Shown in pieces: positions 8,495 to 17,160 of a stretch of 17,187 nt of DNA. The DNA lies in NCBI GenBank assembly GCA_003550305.1, contig QKYT01000275.1, positions 78,100-95,286 on the forward strand. Direction: 5' to 3'. The notes under the pieces were generated by a model. It saw nothing but the letters and a program-made list of their open reading frames with translations, was not told where the DNA came from and made no database searches. Position 1 is the stretch's first letter, and each line of letters starts with the position of its first letter. This DNA comes from Glomus cerebriforme (lineage: Eukaryota; Glomeromycota; Glomeromycetes; Glomerales; Glomeraceae). Made by a program: the position numbers and the translations under genes.

Positions 8495-8745
8495 CCGTAA
8501 GTTTGGTTTGTTTTTTATCAGCAGGTCCGTGTGATCCAGTATCCACGATTTTAATATCACTTGAATTTCATCTTTAACTAATATATTTCCTCCATGTGAA
8601 CGAGACCATGTTCATGAATAAAATTAAGACCAACAGATATTGTCCATAACATATCTACAATTCACCAGCAATGAACTCCTATTGNTTCGTCAAGATACGA
8701 ATATAAAATGCTAGCAATGAAACCACCCTTGCTCTTTCAGCTGCT
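8495..8745 (-). pseudogene. Protein kinase fragment inside the AMT remnant
   Basis: The minus strand reads ILYSYLDE (about 8725-8695), VDMLWTISVGLNFIHEHG (about 8665-8608), LVH, then GGNILVKDE and SDIKIVDTGSHGPADKK (about 8560-8510). These are kinase subdomains V-VII of the large Glomeromycotina kinase family: the ..L.YIHE.GLVHRDLH.GNIL catalytic loop followed by D-x-G. The RDLH of the catalytic loop is missing between LVH and GGNIL, and the metal-binding triplet is DTG. Neither N-lobe nor C-lobe is present. The fragment begins directly after the AMT motif ERARVV. It occupies the place where AMT should have about 80 residues (WTTLVYDPIA to LLWFGWF). An ambiguous base (8685) lies in LDE-X-IG. 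Confidence 0.75.
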
Positions 8746-9060
8746 GCACCAATTACTAATGCTGGTATGACTTGAACACTTGATGTATGCGTACACTAAA
8801 TCGGGAATTCTAGTACTTGTGAATAATGACTCTCTTCTGAGCTTTGAGCTTTCGAAATGCATATCCTACATTACTGATAAAACCATTTCCTTTGTGCTAA
8901 ATGTGAGAATACCTAATAATAAACCACTAATGATACAATCATTATTAGTATTAGAATAAAAAAAAATTATAATTAGCAATCANTGTCGGAATTCTTTACA
9001 TATACAGAAATTACAGAAATCCAAAGGACACAAAACCTTTATTTTCTAATAACGTGGTGG

Positions 9061-9592
9061 ATCAGTAGTAGTTGGAAGATATTTTTCATAGTCTGTAAAG
9101 ATCGAGAAATAGGATTCGAACGAAACGATCAATAGAAATTTGGATTAAATAAATGAACAGCAATATTTAAATTGCCTTATCATTTGGGTTTGAAAATGCA
9201 TTTATATACTGTGTTTTCAAATTTGGGTTTGAAAGCCTATTTTTTTACGAGCCTTTCTCTACATAAGAACATATTAAACTAACAAACATCCTTTGAATGA
9301 AAAAACGTCTCAAAAGATGATATCCGGTAGTTATTAATCGTGAACAGTAAATGATCGGTGCTTTGTTTGATTGGTGCTTTTGGATCGGGATCATACCATA
9401 TTAGTACTGTATCCACGTTACACGGTTACATAAAGGCAGAAATTTTATGAACATTTCGATAACTGAATTCTTATATATTGCTTTATGAAACGTCACGCGT
9501 GCTCTAATAGTAAATGAGCAGATTCTCTAATTTAGTTATATATTAGCCGAAATATTAGGATAGTAATAGGGGATTTTTTACTAATTCTATAG
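9061..9592. other. Spacer upstream of the AMT remnant, no clear gene
   Basis: Minus-strand codons near 9090-9061 may continue the first AMT exon but carry a stop. A segment around 9170-9230 resembles 1370-1440. There is nothing else I can support. Confidence 0.4.
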
Positions 9593-10850
9593 AGAACTTT
9601 TTGGAGAGAGAGCCACAGAGAGAAATTAGCGGAATACAAAATGATCCAAATGTACTGAAGCAAGATACTCCTCCTGCTTCAAAATGTTAAGTGTGATTAA
9701 TTACTGGCATCTCAGCTAGTGGTGGTATTAAATCATTTGTAGTAAATGCTCAATTTATAAATCAAAGTTTCCTTAAGCGATACTGTGTACTTGGGTAAGT
9801 TTTTTTATAATTTAGTATATGAAAATGTATAAATTCAATTTATATTTCACTAACAGGGTAATTTATGATAGGATTATTTGGTTATACATGTATACGATGA
9901 TGATTATGGCGTCTTATATACTAATTATTAACGCCTCCCAAAAGGATGCCCGTTAAAACCAACTAAATTATGATTTTATGGTGATTAATGATCTTTGTAA
10001 GGTACTGTATAATTAATTAATTAAGTATTATTATTTATATATAAACTCTAATAAAGTTATTTCTTTTAGAAAATGAAGTTGGGAAGATATTATATTTTGT
10101 TAATTCCCTATTCTTACCTGTAAATTATCTGTGTATATATTTCCTCAGCATAACCTTCATGTTAACTGGGATCGATAATTTATATTTTTATTACAAGCTT
10201 ACGAGTATCTTATTATTTCTATTATTTCTATTTTCTATGTTCAAACACCTCCTTAATTTACGATTGCAACAAAACACAGTACGTAATTAAATCAAATTAT
10301 ATAATACGCAACTATTCAATTACTATATATAATGATCCCTTTTAGTCTTCCCTCGATTAATTTGCTGTTCTCTCAACTCTTAATTCGGCTGATTATATTC
10401 TTTTATTATGAATTTTATTTGAAGGTTACATACTATTCACTGATGACTCAAATCCATTATGGAGTAATAATGTTATCAAAGAATTATTCAAATCTACAGT
10501 CAAATCTCGACATACCGAACTCACGGTTCAGGAACAAAAGTTCGGTACATAGATGATGTTGTATATCGTGGGTTCTTTATATTGAGGTTAAACTGCATCA
10601 TGAAATAATTGATGTTATCAAGGTATTATTTTGATGGTCTTAAGTCTTATGGAGGTAGTTTATTTATCACTATTTAATACACAGTGTATGTCTCTAGAAA
10701 TATTATTTAAACATTGTATATTAATATTTTTACGTATTTCTTTTAAACTTAGGAACTAGTTTTCCATATTTGAAATCAAACTTAAACCAAATTGACTCAA
10801 ATCTGGTTCTGGCGACCGCCGTTTATGATGAATTTGTACAACTATCCTAG
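9593..10850 (+). pseudogene. Unrecognised multi-exon gene, plus strand, decayed
   Basis: I do not recognise the product. After an acceptor TACTAATTCTATAG (9592), one frame reads ENFLEREPQREISGIQNDPN, QDTPPASKC, two stops, then ITGISASGGIKSFVVNAQ and NQSFLKRYCVLG, up to a GTAAGT donor at 9795. An intron of 62 bp ends at CTAACAG (9856). Later, YILFTDDSNPLWSNNVIKEL (10427-10486) is open and is cut by a MITE at 10497. Past the element come a donor at 10623 and an acceptor at 10752, then GTSFPYLKSNLNQIDSNLVL and ATAVYDEFVQL, ending in a TAG at 10848-10850. The phases across this last intron do not match, which supports decay. KRYCVLG could suggest the start of a PH domain, but that is too weak to call. 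Confidence 0.4.
10497..10595. mobile_element. 99-bp pogo/Tc1-like MITE
   Basis: The left end is CAGTCAAATCTCGACATACC. The reverse complement of the right end is CAGTTTAACCTCAATATAAA. They align over some 30 bp, continuing GAACTCACGG and GAACCCACGA. An internal TACCGAACT / AGTTCGGTA pair adds a hairpin. CAGT..AACCTCG.TATA..GAAC is the terminal pattern of pogo/Tigger-type Tc1-mariner elements. The left flank is TA, the expected target site; the right flank is CA, one base off. There is no transposase, so it would have been moved in trans. It interrupts the open frame of the remnant gene at YILFTDDSNP...IKELFKS. Confidence 0.7.
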
Positions 10851-11995
10851 AAATAGGTCTATTAGAATTCGGATCTTTACACAACTACTTCCAAATAAAC
10901 ATAATTGTATATTATATCTTTTTTTGTTGCCATGTAACGTGATGCTGGGCGGCATAGGATTGTTAAAAGAGAGAACTTCATACAAAATAATAAGCTTTGC
11001 CATTAAATCCGCCAGCATTTAATTTAATTAAAAATGCTAGATAAAAGTAAAATTGGTAAACAATTACTTCCATAATTTTACTCTTATGGGTATGATCAAT
11101 GATTAACTTTGATAAAAAACCATACTTTAATTATTCTTTAGTATTTATATTAATAGTTATAAATACAATGAGGGATAGGAAAATAATGGATGATTCAATT
11201 ATCAACGTAATAAATATAATTCATAATGAATTATGAAGAAGTATATACTGGAATATTTACTATAATTTTCTAGATTATCAGTTTTTTAGTCTATATTTCA
11301 TTTGAAATGTTTAAATATATAATAATTTATTTATATAAGTTATAGTTATGAATAATAATTAAGCACAAGAAAGACTTAAAAACTTATACCAAAAAAAGGT
11401 TGACTTTTTTTGAGCCACTTATTAGAATCAAATTATTATTTGATGATGATATTAGTGATTATTAAAAAGTATAAATTCATATTTTATCTAGTAGAAATAA
11501 TCTAGTAATTAAACTTATAAAGTGAGTTGTTACTTTATCTGGATAAAGATGTATAAAAAAATTTTTTGGTTAAAAAAGTTTGCCAAAATTAAATGTTGGA
11601 AATTTGCCCGAAATTAATTTGAAAATTCAGCCAACTTGAGGACATTATATATTATATCGATCAGTGATAATATCCGGGTAAATATGCTAAAATCCTGAAG
11701 AACTACTTGGGAGTTGGGATTTTGGATCAAGACGGCGTTATACAATATTCATGGCGTACATATTTATTTATTTATTATGTTACTGTGTCACGTTCTAAAA
11801 AAGATTAATGTCTTTTTTTCGACCCTTTTAAAATTTCAAACATATGTAAAATATTATTTGATCAGCGTTCTATTACCCATTCGGAGTTTTTAAATTCCGA
11901 TCTTTATTATATAAATTTACAAATTTAGTTGATTTATAGTTTCAAACATTTTTTTAAAGTATTATTATTATTATTTTTTTTTTTTTGAAAAAATA
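10851..11995. other. AT-rich intergenic region upstream of the F-box gene
   Basis: An open frame runs through 10792-11022 (plus), containing VMLGGIGLLKERTS, but its first part overlaps the remnant described above in another frame and I do not call it a gene. From 11030 to 11995 there is no coding signal. The last 50 bases are T-rich (11951-11985) and lead to AAAATAATG at the F-box start, so the promoter and 5' UTR should lie here. I see no convincing TATA box. Confidence 0.5.
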
Positions 11996-13452
11996 ATGTC
12001 TAAACTTAACAATGATGTCCTTTTTTTAATATTTGAAGAATTACGAGATGATTCAAAATCTTTGTTTTCATGTCTAATGATCAATAGATTATGTTGTGAA
12101 ATTGTGGTTCCAATTTTATGGAGGGATCCTTGGCGTTATAGTATTAATTATAAAAATAAGAATTATTTATTGGCCATGATTGGTTTTAGTTTACCCGATA
12201 ATATCAAAGAATTCCTAAATAGTCAGGGAATCCAATTACCTTCAATTTTGCATCAATCACTTTTATTTGATTATTTTTCTTTCTGTGAAAGTATCAACAT
12301 AGACATTATGAATAGTATAATTTGTATCGGATCTTCTTTTATTCAATTCTCTTTACAACAAGAATTTTATAATCTTATTATGAGAAAATGTTCAGAATTA
12401 AAGTATTTGGATATGGGATCATCAATCAAACATCAAATATATTATTTTCCAGAAGCTAAAGCTCATCTCAAATCACTTTGCGAATTAAAATGTGAAACGT
12501 GTATTAATTATAAATTCTTTTATGGATTATCTCGTATCTGTCAAAATATACAGAGATTTGTTATAATTAATATAAGCCCAAAAACAGTATATACTGGACT
12601 TATTAAATTAATTGAAGTTCAAAAAAATTTAAAATATTTTGAATGGAGAGATGATTTTTTAGCTAATGATAATCTTTGTCCTTATGAAGAAGTTTTTCTT
12701 ATGTTAGAAAAAAAGGCGGATATTCTTAATAATTTAGTAATAAACCTCAAATATCGTTTTTTTGTACACTCAACGCTGCAAAAAATTATCTTAAAATTTC
12801 ATAAATTAAAGTTGTTAATGGTTAATGGATATGTTTTGATTAGTAAAGAACCATCAAGTATGTTGATATATCCTGATCTCGAGATCCTTCATATAGATTA
12901 TATTACAATAAGCGCAGCTTCAAGTATAATTGAAAATAGTGGAGGAAATCTCAAAGAAATTTTATTGTTTAATACTTTGATACTGAATATAATTTTAATG
13001 AAGAATCTCTTAATTTTATTCGTAACATTTATCAATATTGTCCTTTAGTACAATACTTGTCACTTTTGTTTTCACCATCAAAAGAACATTTCACCGAATT
13101 TGAAAAATTATTAAAAGTTTGTCAAAACTTAAGATCATTATTAATCGTTTTATATAATGATGAAGAAATAGAATCTTATGAAAGAATTATGAAAAACGGA
13201 GAAGAAATATTAAAAGCATTAATTAGATCAGCACCAAATAATCTAAAAGAAATTAGATTTTTTGAGAATTTTAAATTTTCCTTAAAAGCTTTGGAAGAAT
13301 TCTTCAAAAATTGGAGAGGTCGACCTGCATTATCTATACTTACAACTGATTATTTGTATAAAGGAGATGGTTATTTAAAACTGATAAATGAATATAAAAA
13401 TAATGGAGTAATTAAAGATTTTAGATTTATTTCAAGTCATGATATATACTAG
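11996..13452 (+). CDS. F-box-like leucine-rich protein, one frameshift
   Basis: The N-terminus MSKLNNDVLFLIFEELRDD, SLFSCLMINRLCCEIVVPILW is an F-box-like motif (residues about 1-45), the Skp1-binding module of SCF ubiquitin ligases. Degenerate leucine-rich repeats follow, with L..L.L..N, LKYLDM, LKYFEW and LEILHIDYI. Such proteins are thought to select substrates for ubiquitination. The first frame is open for 350 codons to a stop at 13046-13048. From about 12973 the true continuation is in another frame (YFDTEYNFNEESLNFIRNIY, CPLVQYLSLLFSPSKEHF) and runs to a stop at 13450-13452 (NNGVIKDFRFISSHDIY). The change falls within 12965-12976 and equals one missing base. The combined length, about 485 residues, is typical of this very large Glomeromycotina family. 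No intron fits, so it is either a young pseudogene or a base-call error. The start is the first ATG after a T/A-rich leader. Confidence 0.9.
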
Positions 13453-13820
13453 TATAAATTTATAGGTTAGATTGAGTAGAATAATTTACTAAGCCACAAC
13501 CACATCTGCACTTTAATGAAATTTTAAAGGTTATAAAAAGGAAATATAAATTTTTAAGTTTAGGATACGATATTTCTAGAATCATTATTTAAATATATTT
13601 CTTGTTTGTTATTAAAAATCAATAAATTGTTATATGTTGCAGGCTTACAGTACATTGACGCATGCAGTATTATTTCTTAAATAATAATAGTGATGAACGA
13701 ACTTATTATCATGATGATCCACATTCCACACGTGATTAACAATTTTTTTTGCATAAATAATTTCATTACATGCATGCCTTGTTCTTGAAGCATGTAACCC
13801 AATTTGACATCTATAATCTG
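13453..13820. other. 3' flank of the F-box gene, no gene seen
   Basis: AT-rich, with no supported reading frame. The 3' UTR and polyadenylation site of the F-box gene should be here (AATAAATTG near 13620 is a candidate signal only). Confidence 0.45.
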
Positions 13821-13953
13821 TCATTAATGCAAAAATATGAATCTTGACCCATATGCAGGAGGATCTTGACCCGCATAATATATTTTACAATAAGGTGGGT
13901 CAAGATTCACGCACGAGATGGGTCAAGAACCATACATTTGCGTCATTAATAAA
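13821..13953. mobile_element. Palindromic MITE-like element with four TCTTGACCC boxes
   Basis: Two forward boxes ATCTTGACCC (13841-13850, 13863-13872) face two reversed ones, GGGTCAAGAT (13897-13906) and GGGTCAAGAA (13920-13929). The outer arms also pair: TCATTAATGCA on the left and TGCGTCATTAAT on the right, with TATGA/TATGG next to the outer boxes on opposite strands. The element is about 130 bp, non-coding and far more GC-rich in its boxes than its surroundings. The structure suggests a non-autonomous DNA transposon or a transcribed hairpin; the flanks show no certain target duplication. Confidence 0.6.
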
Positions 13954-14527
13954 TAAACATACTAAACTACTAACATACTAACACCAAATACTAAATTATA
14001 CAGCAATCAGTAGATTAAGACGACTTAAAAATTAATATTTATGGTTTGAAAGAACAATTAAGCCTATTTTAAATTGTTTTAAAGATATCACTATAATTAT
14101 ATATACAATATTTGATAACTTGTAAAATGAGATTTTTGATTTCAATTATCAGCGAAAACTTATTATTTTATATACAATATTTTAAACTTTTATACAGATT
14201 AAACATATACTAAACTTTATTAAATTACTTCTAAATATATATAATATTTCCATGAAAAAAAAAATTTTTAAAATTGTATTAATATTAATCTTATTCCAAA
14301 ATTTTCAATCACTTAAATTATTTTATAAATCTTTTATAAATAAATTTAGATCATAATTCTAAACAATATGATTTATTTAATTATTATTCATTTTATTATA
14401 AAATCTGTAAATCGCATAATATGTATATAATTACTGTAAATAATCCAAATAATCCACAATTAATAATAAATTAACATCATATATATAATAGTATGATATT
14501 TAATTTTCAATTATACAATCCAAGCAC
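13954..14527. other. AT-rich intergenic region between convergent genes
   Basis: The F-box gene ends on the left and the kinase pseudogene ends on the right, both pointing into this interval. No frame or RNA gene is recognisable. Long runs of A/T dominate 14080-14510. Confidence 0.5.
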
Positions 14528-16142
14528 TCAAGAGTTGTTTTGATCTAAAATTTTTGTAAGCGACTTGTATAACATACTTGTGGATGAAATTGTATTAATT
14601 TGTTCTTGTGTTAAAGCTTCATTGGCTCTTACAAATTCATCTATATCACTTCTGGATTGGTTATCAATATTATTACTAAGTTGCAAAATATTTTATCATT
14701 CTTATTAATTTTATAATATTCATTAACAATTGAGATATAGTATTTTCAAGATCTGTAATAGTTGGTCTTTTAAAAGGTTCTGTATCCCAACATTTTTTCC
14801 ATAAAATTTTGGGTATTTTTTATAATTTTAGGTCGTTCTCCTTTACAAATACTTAAATTAAGTTGATAATTATGTACTCTATTGTTAAATAGAGGAATTA
14901 TCATCGAAAAACTATAGATATCAGATATCACTTGATGAAGTATAATTAATACTTCAGGCGCCATATAAGGCAAAACTCCATAATTTCTATTAATATAATC
15001 TTGTAAATCACTTATAGATTTACATAATCCTAAATCAATATATGTTTCATAATTATCTAATATCAAAATATTACAATCATTACCATCATGAAGATTTTGA
15101 TTCATGTATTATTTTAAGTCCCAAAATAATATTTTTAAATAATTGTAATTTGTGTTGCCATTTAAATTTTAAACATTTTCTTAAACTTCCTTATTTTGCA
15201 TAACTAATTGCTATCATGTAATTTAAAGTATTTGGATCCTGAGTAATTCCAAAGAATTGAATGAATTTTGAAAATGATTTTTTTCTGACAATTGTAATAA
15301 TATTTCCACCATATAATAATTAAAATTATTAATTTTAGTAAAAAAAAAAAAAAATGAAGAAAATAAATAACTGAATTATATAAAATTTTACCTCACTTAA
15401 AAATTCATTATTTAGACTTGATGAATTATTAAGATTTTTAAGAATAATCTCATAACCTATTTGAAAATTCCACCTATTCCATTGTTGTTTATCAAAATTC
15501 TAACTATCAATAAGTCCATCTAACCAGATAGCCTTATAAATTTCACTAAATCCTCCTTTATCATAATAATTTTAAATATTTTTTAATCTATTATAAGGTA
15601 TCCATTCTAAAACGTCATAACTATTTTTGAATAAATTTATCAATAAATTTATTTTTACTAATCCACTTTGAAAAATCCTGCTGGCATTACATTGTTGACA
15701 CAAATTGTAATAATATAAGGTTGTTTACATTCTTTACATAACTCATTATTATTAGTATTTTAAAAGTTATTTTGTTACTTTTTGCTGCTTTTTGATACCA
15801 ATAAAAGGCTTTTTCTAAATTCTTTTCTATTCCTTTTCCATTGTGATAACATATTGCTAGCTATTCATTGCTTTATAATTACCATTTTCTGCTACTTTAT
15901 GACACCAATAAAAGACTTTTCTAAATTCTATTCCATTTCCATAACATATTGCTAAATTAAATTGTGCATTAATTTGATCCGTTCCTGCTGCTTTATGATA
16001 CCAATAAAAAGCTTTTGCTAAATTCTTCTCTGTTCCTTCATTTTTGTAGTAATTGGCTAAATTATTCATTGCATCTTTATTATCATTTTCTGAAACAATT
16101 AATATTATCACTTGGATCATTAATATTAGTAGGAAATGACAT
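14528..16142 (-). pseudogene. Sel1-repeat / CxxC-linker / protein kinase fusion, heavily decayed
   Basis: A possible start is MSFPTNINDPSDNIN (16142-16098). Three Sel1 repeats follow (16087-15777), then a two-Cys-pair linker (LCKECKQP, CQQCNA; 15744-15680), DVLEWIPYNRL, the glycine loop DKGGFSEIYKAIWLDG (about 15562-15515), GYEIILKNLNNSSS, and a donor at 15391. The expected acceptor near 15311 reads TG instead of AG. The next exon gives VEILLQLSEKNH, SKFIQFFGITQDPNT, ISYAK-stop-GSLR, LKIIHE, NQNLHDGN (in place of HRDL..N), DLGLCK for DFG, YGVLPYMAPEV, SDIYSFSM, ERPKI, WKKCWDTEPFKRPTI and an Asn/Gln-rich tail to a stop at 14528-14530. In-frame stops lie at 15572-15574, 15500-15502 and 15191-15193. 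Frameshifts lie near 15860, 15745, 15700, 15620, 15280, 15110, 14816-14821 (T6) and 14690. The catalytic Asp is N. Such kinases are very numerous in these fungi. No active product is expected. Confidence 0.88.
15777..16087 (-). repeat. Three Sel1-like repeats in the kinase pseudogene
   Basis: Repeat 1 begins NDNKDAMNNLANYYKNEGTE and is 36 residues. Repeat 2 begins DQINAQFNLAICYGNGIE and is 32 residues, shortened in the G-x-G loop. Repeat 3 contains SLAICYHNGKGIEKNLEKAF and is 36 residues. All carry KAFYWYHKAA or a variant. Sel1 repeats are helix pairs that form protein-binding superhelices. A frameshift at 15857-15862 separates repeat 3 from the first two, which are read by the open frame 15857-16120. 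Confidence 0.85.
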
Positions 16143-17160
16143 TCTAATCTAAGTAAATAGTTTTGTATAAAATTTTTTTAAAATAATTGATCATCATTAA
16201 GCTTGCATGCTGTTAAATAAAAACTGTAAAAGCTAAAAGCTGTCGATAAAGAGACATAAAATATAATAATCACGAGTCATAACAGCTTATATTTTTTTTT
16301 TTTAGAAATATTTACGTAATTAGTGTTACAATTGTATAAATCGAATCTGTCTCTTAGCTTGACTATTTTTCTTTTATTATTTATAACTAACTCATTCCAT
16401 AAAAGTTTATTCATATTATTTTATCAAACTATGATTTTTATTGGAAAATGTTAATGCATAGTGTAATGCATATAAGCAAAAATGATTTCAAATAAAAACT
16501 TGAAAATTGGTATAAAATATTAAATTGGATAAATTTATGAGATTCAAAATATTACAAAAGTGAATTTGGCAAAGCGTATAGAGCAAATTAAATTGATGGT
16601 TATATATGATGATAAGAATTTATTTTATTTATAAATATGAATCATCATTTAATAAAAAGAAAAATTGATTTTGGCTCATCATTTTTTATTTTATTTTATG
16701 AGTCATTAACTTAAAGTATACTGGTAAGATTTGAAGATACTTGATTGTACATGTTGACTCATATAGTTTTGTGTGATTTGAACATAAAAATGCTTGGAAA
16801 TGAGTCAAAATGTCGTTAAATCATATAATATAATTTACGAAAAAGTTTCTAAGTTTGTTTCATTACTAATTCCATAGTAACACATTATTACAATCAGAGA
16901 TAAAAAAAATATTCCTTCTGAAAATTTATATATAATTTTTAATAAATAATAATTGAATAGAAAAGTATGAGAATAATTTTTATTGATATTATTATTTGAC
17001 ATCTTTTTCATTGTAAGATAATCCTCAAATTTTCTGATATTTTTAAAATTAAATATCTTTTTCAAAACTTTTCATAATTATAATATGAAATTTTTTTTTC
17101 ACTTTTTGTTTGTATGTATGCCTTAAAATTATACTTACATATTTTAATATTTAATATATA
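16143..17160. other. AT-rich intergenic region
   Basis: It would contain the promoter of the Sel1/kinase pseudogene at its left edge. An open frame at 16835-17065 (minus, 76 codons) is Lys/Asn/Ile/Tyr-rich, has one hydrophobic stretch (GIFFLSLIVIMCYYGI) and no family match. Composition alone can explain it. Confidence 0.45.

Larger units (their letters stand above)
5655..8520 (+). repeat. Diverged duplicate block, copy 2 (HMG-box gene + AMT exons)
   Basis: This is the direct-orientation partner of 1795-3900, about 0.75 kb longer. The extra length comes from a larger first intron (5886-6000 against 79 bp), an intact-length second exon, a 73-bp palindromic element (6565-6637), an HMG-box half at 7143-7277 and extra AMT sequence at 8129-8345. 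At the right end GAAGCAATAAC.TC (about 3829 and 8460) is the last clear anchor. Confidence 0.8.
7960..9060 (-). pseudogene. Ammonium transporter (AMT/Mep), copy 2, decayed and interrupted
   Basis: This is the best-preserved AMT copy, minus strand. Exon ending SVISV(Y) lies at about 9035-9000. The intron is 8999-8937 (GTAAAG, TACTAATAA, ATCATTAG). The next exon starts W-F at 8936, followed by GNGFISNVGYAFRKLKAQ (about 8897-8840), IPDLVYAY (8808-8785) and IPALVIGAAAERARVV (8772-8721). These match W-FFWGYS, GNGFIG, IPDLVYA and the ITPALAIGA-AER block of ammonium transporters. A kinase-like stretch follows (8495-8745). AMT resumes with LWFGWF (about 8365), MMIDYRLKRKSSALGSC, NLAVKLNHSSDFDDA and HDIFAVHGVDSKCGSILTG, ending at a donor (8128). 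After an intron (8128-8053) comes HKEIAALASVQMIKGYW. The conserved VHGVGG reads VHGVDS. Frames shift repeatedly and stops occur. Ammonium uptake is the family role, but this copy cannot supply it. Confidence 0.75.

Noticed and set aside
9108..9125. GGATTCGAAC, like a tRNA T-loop on the minus strand
   Set aside because: No D-loop or A-box, no anticodon arm and no pairing acceptor stem around it.
10490..10552. Similarity of VKSRHTELTVQEQKFG to KSRKTDLDLLVRNFG at about 4500
   Set aside because: It was first taken as evidence that the two unknown genes are paralogues. The plus-strand segment is MITE sequence, so the resemblance is probably chance and was not used.
10332..10556. 74-codon open frame on the plus strand
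   Set aside because: Its second half is the MITE terminal repeat read as protein, and the first half is out of frame with the exon-like YILFTDDSNP stretch.
16835..17065. 76-codon open frame on the minus strand with a hydrophobic segment
   Set aside because: Composition-driven, with no homology and no supporting context; not called as a gene.
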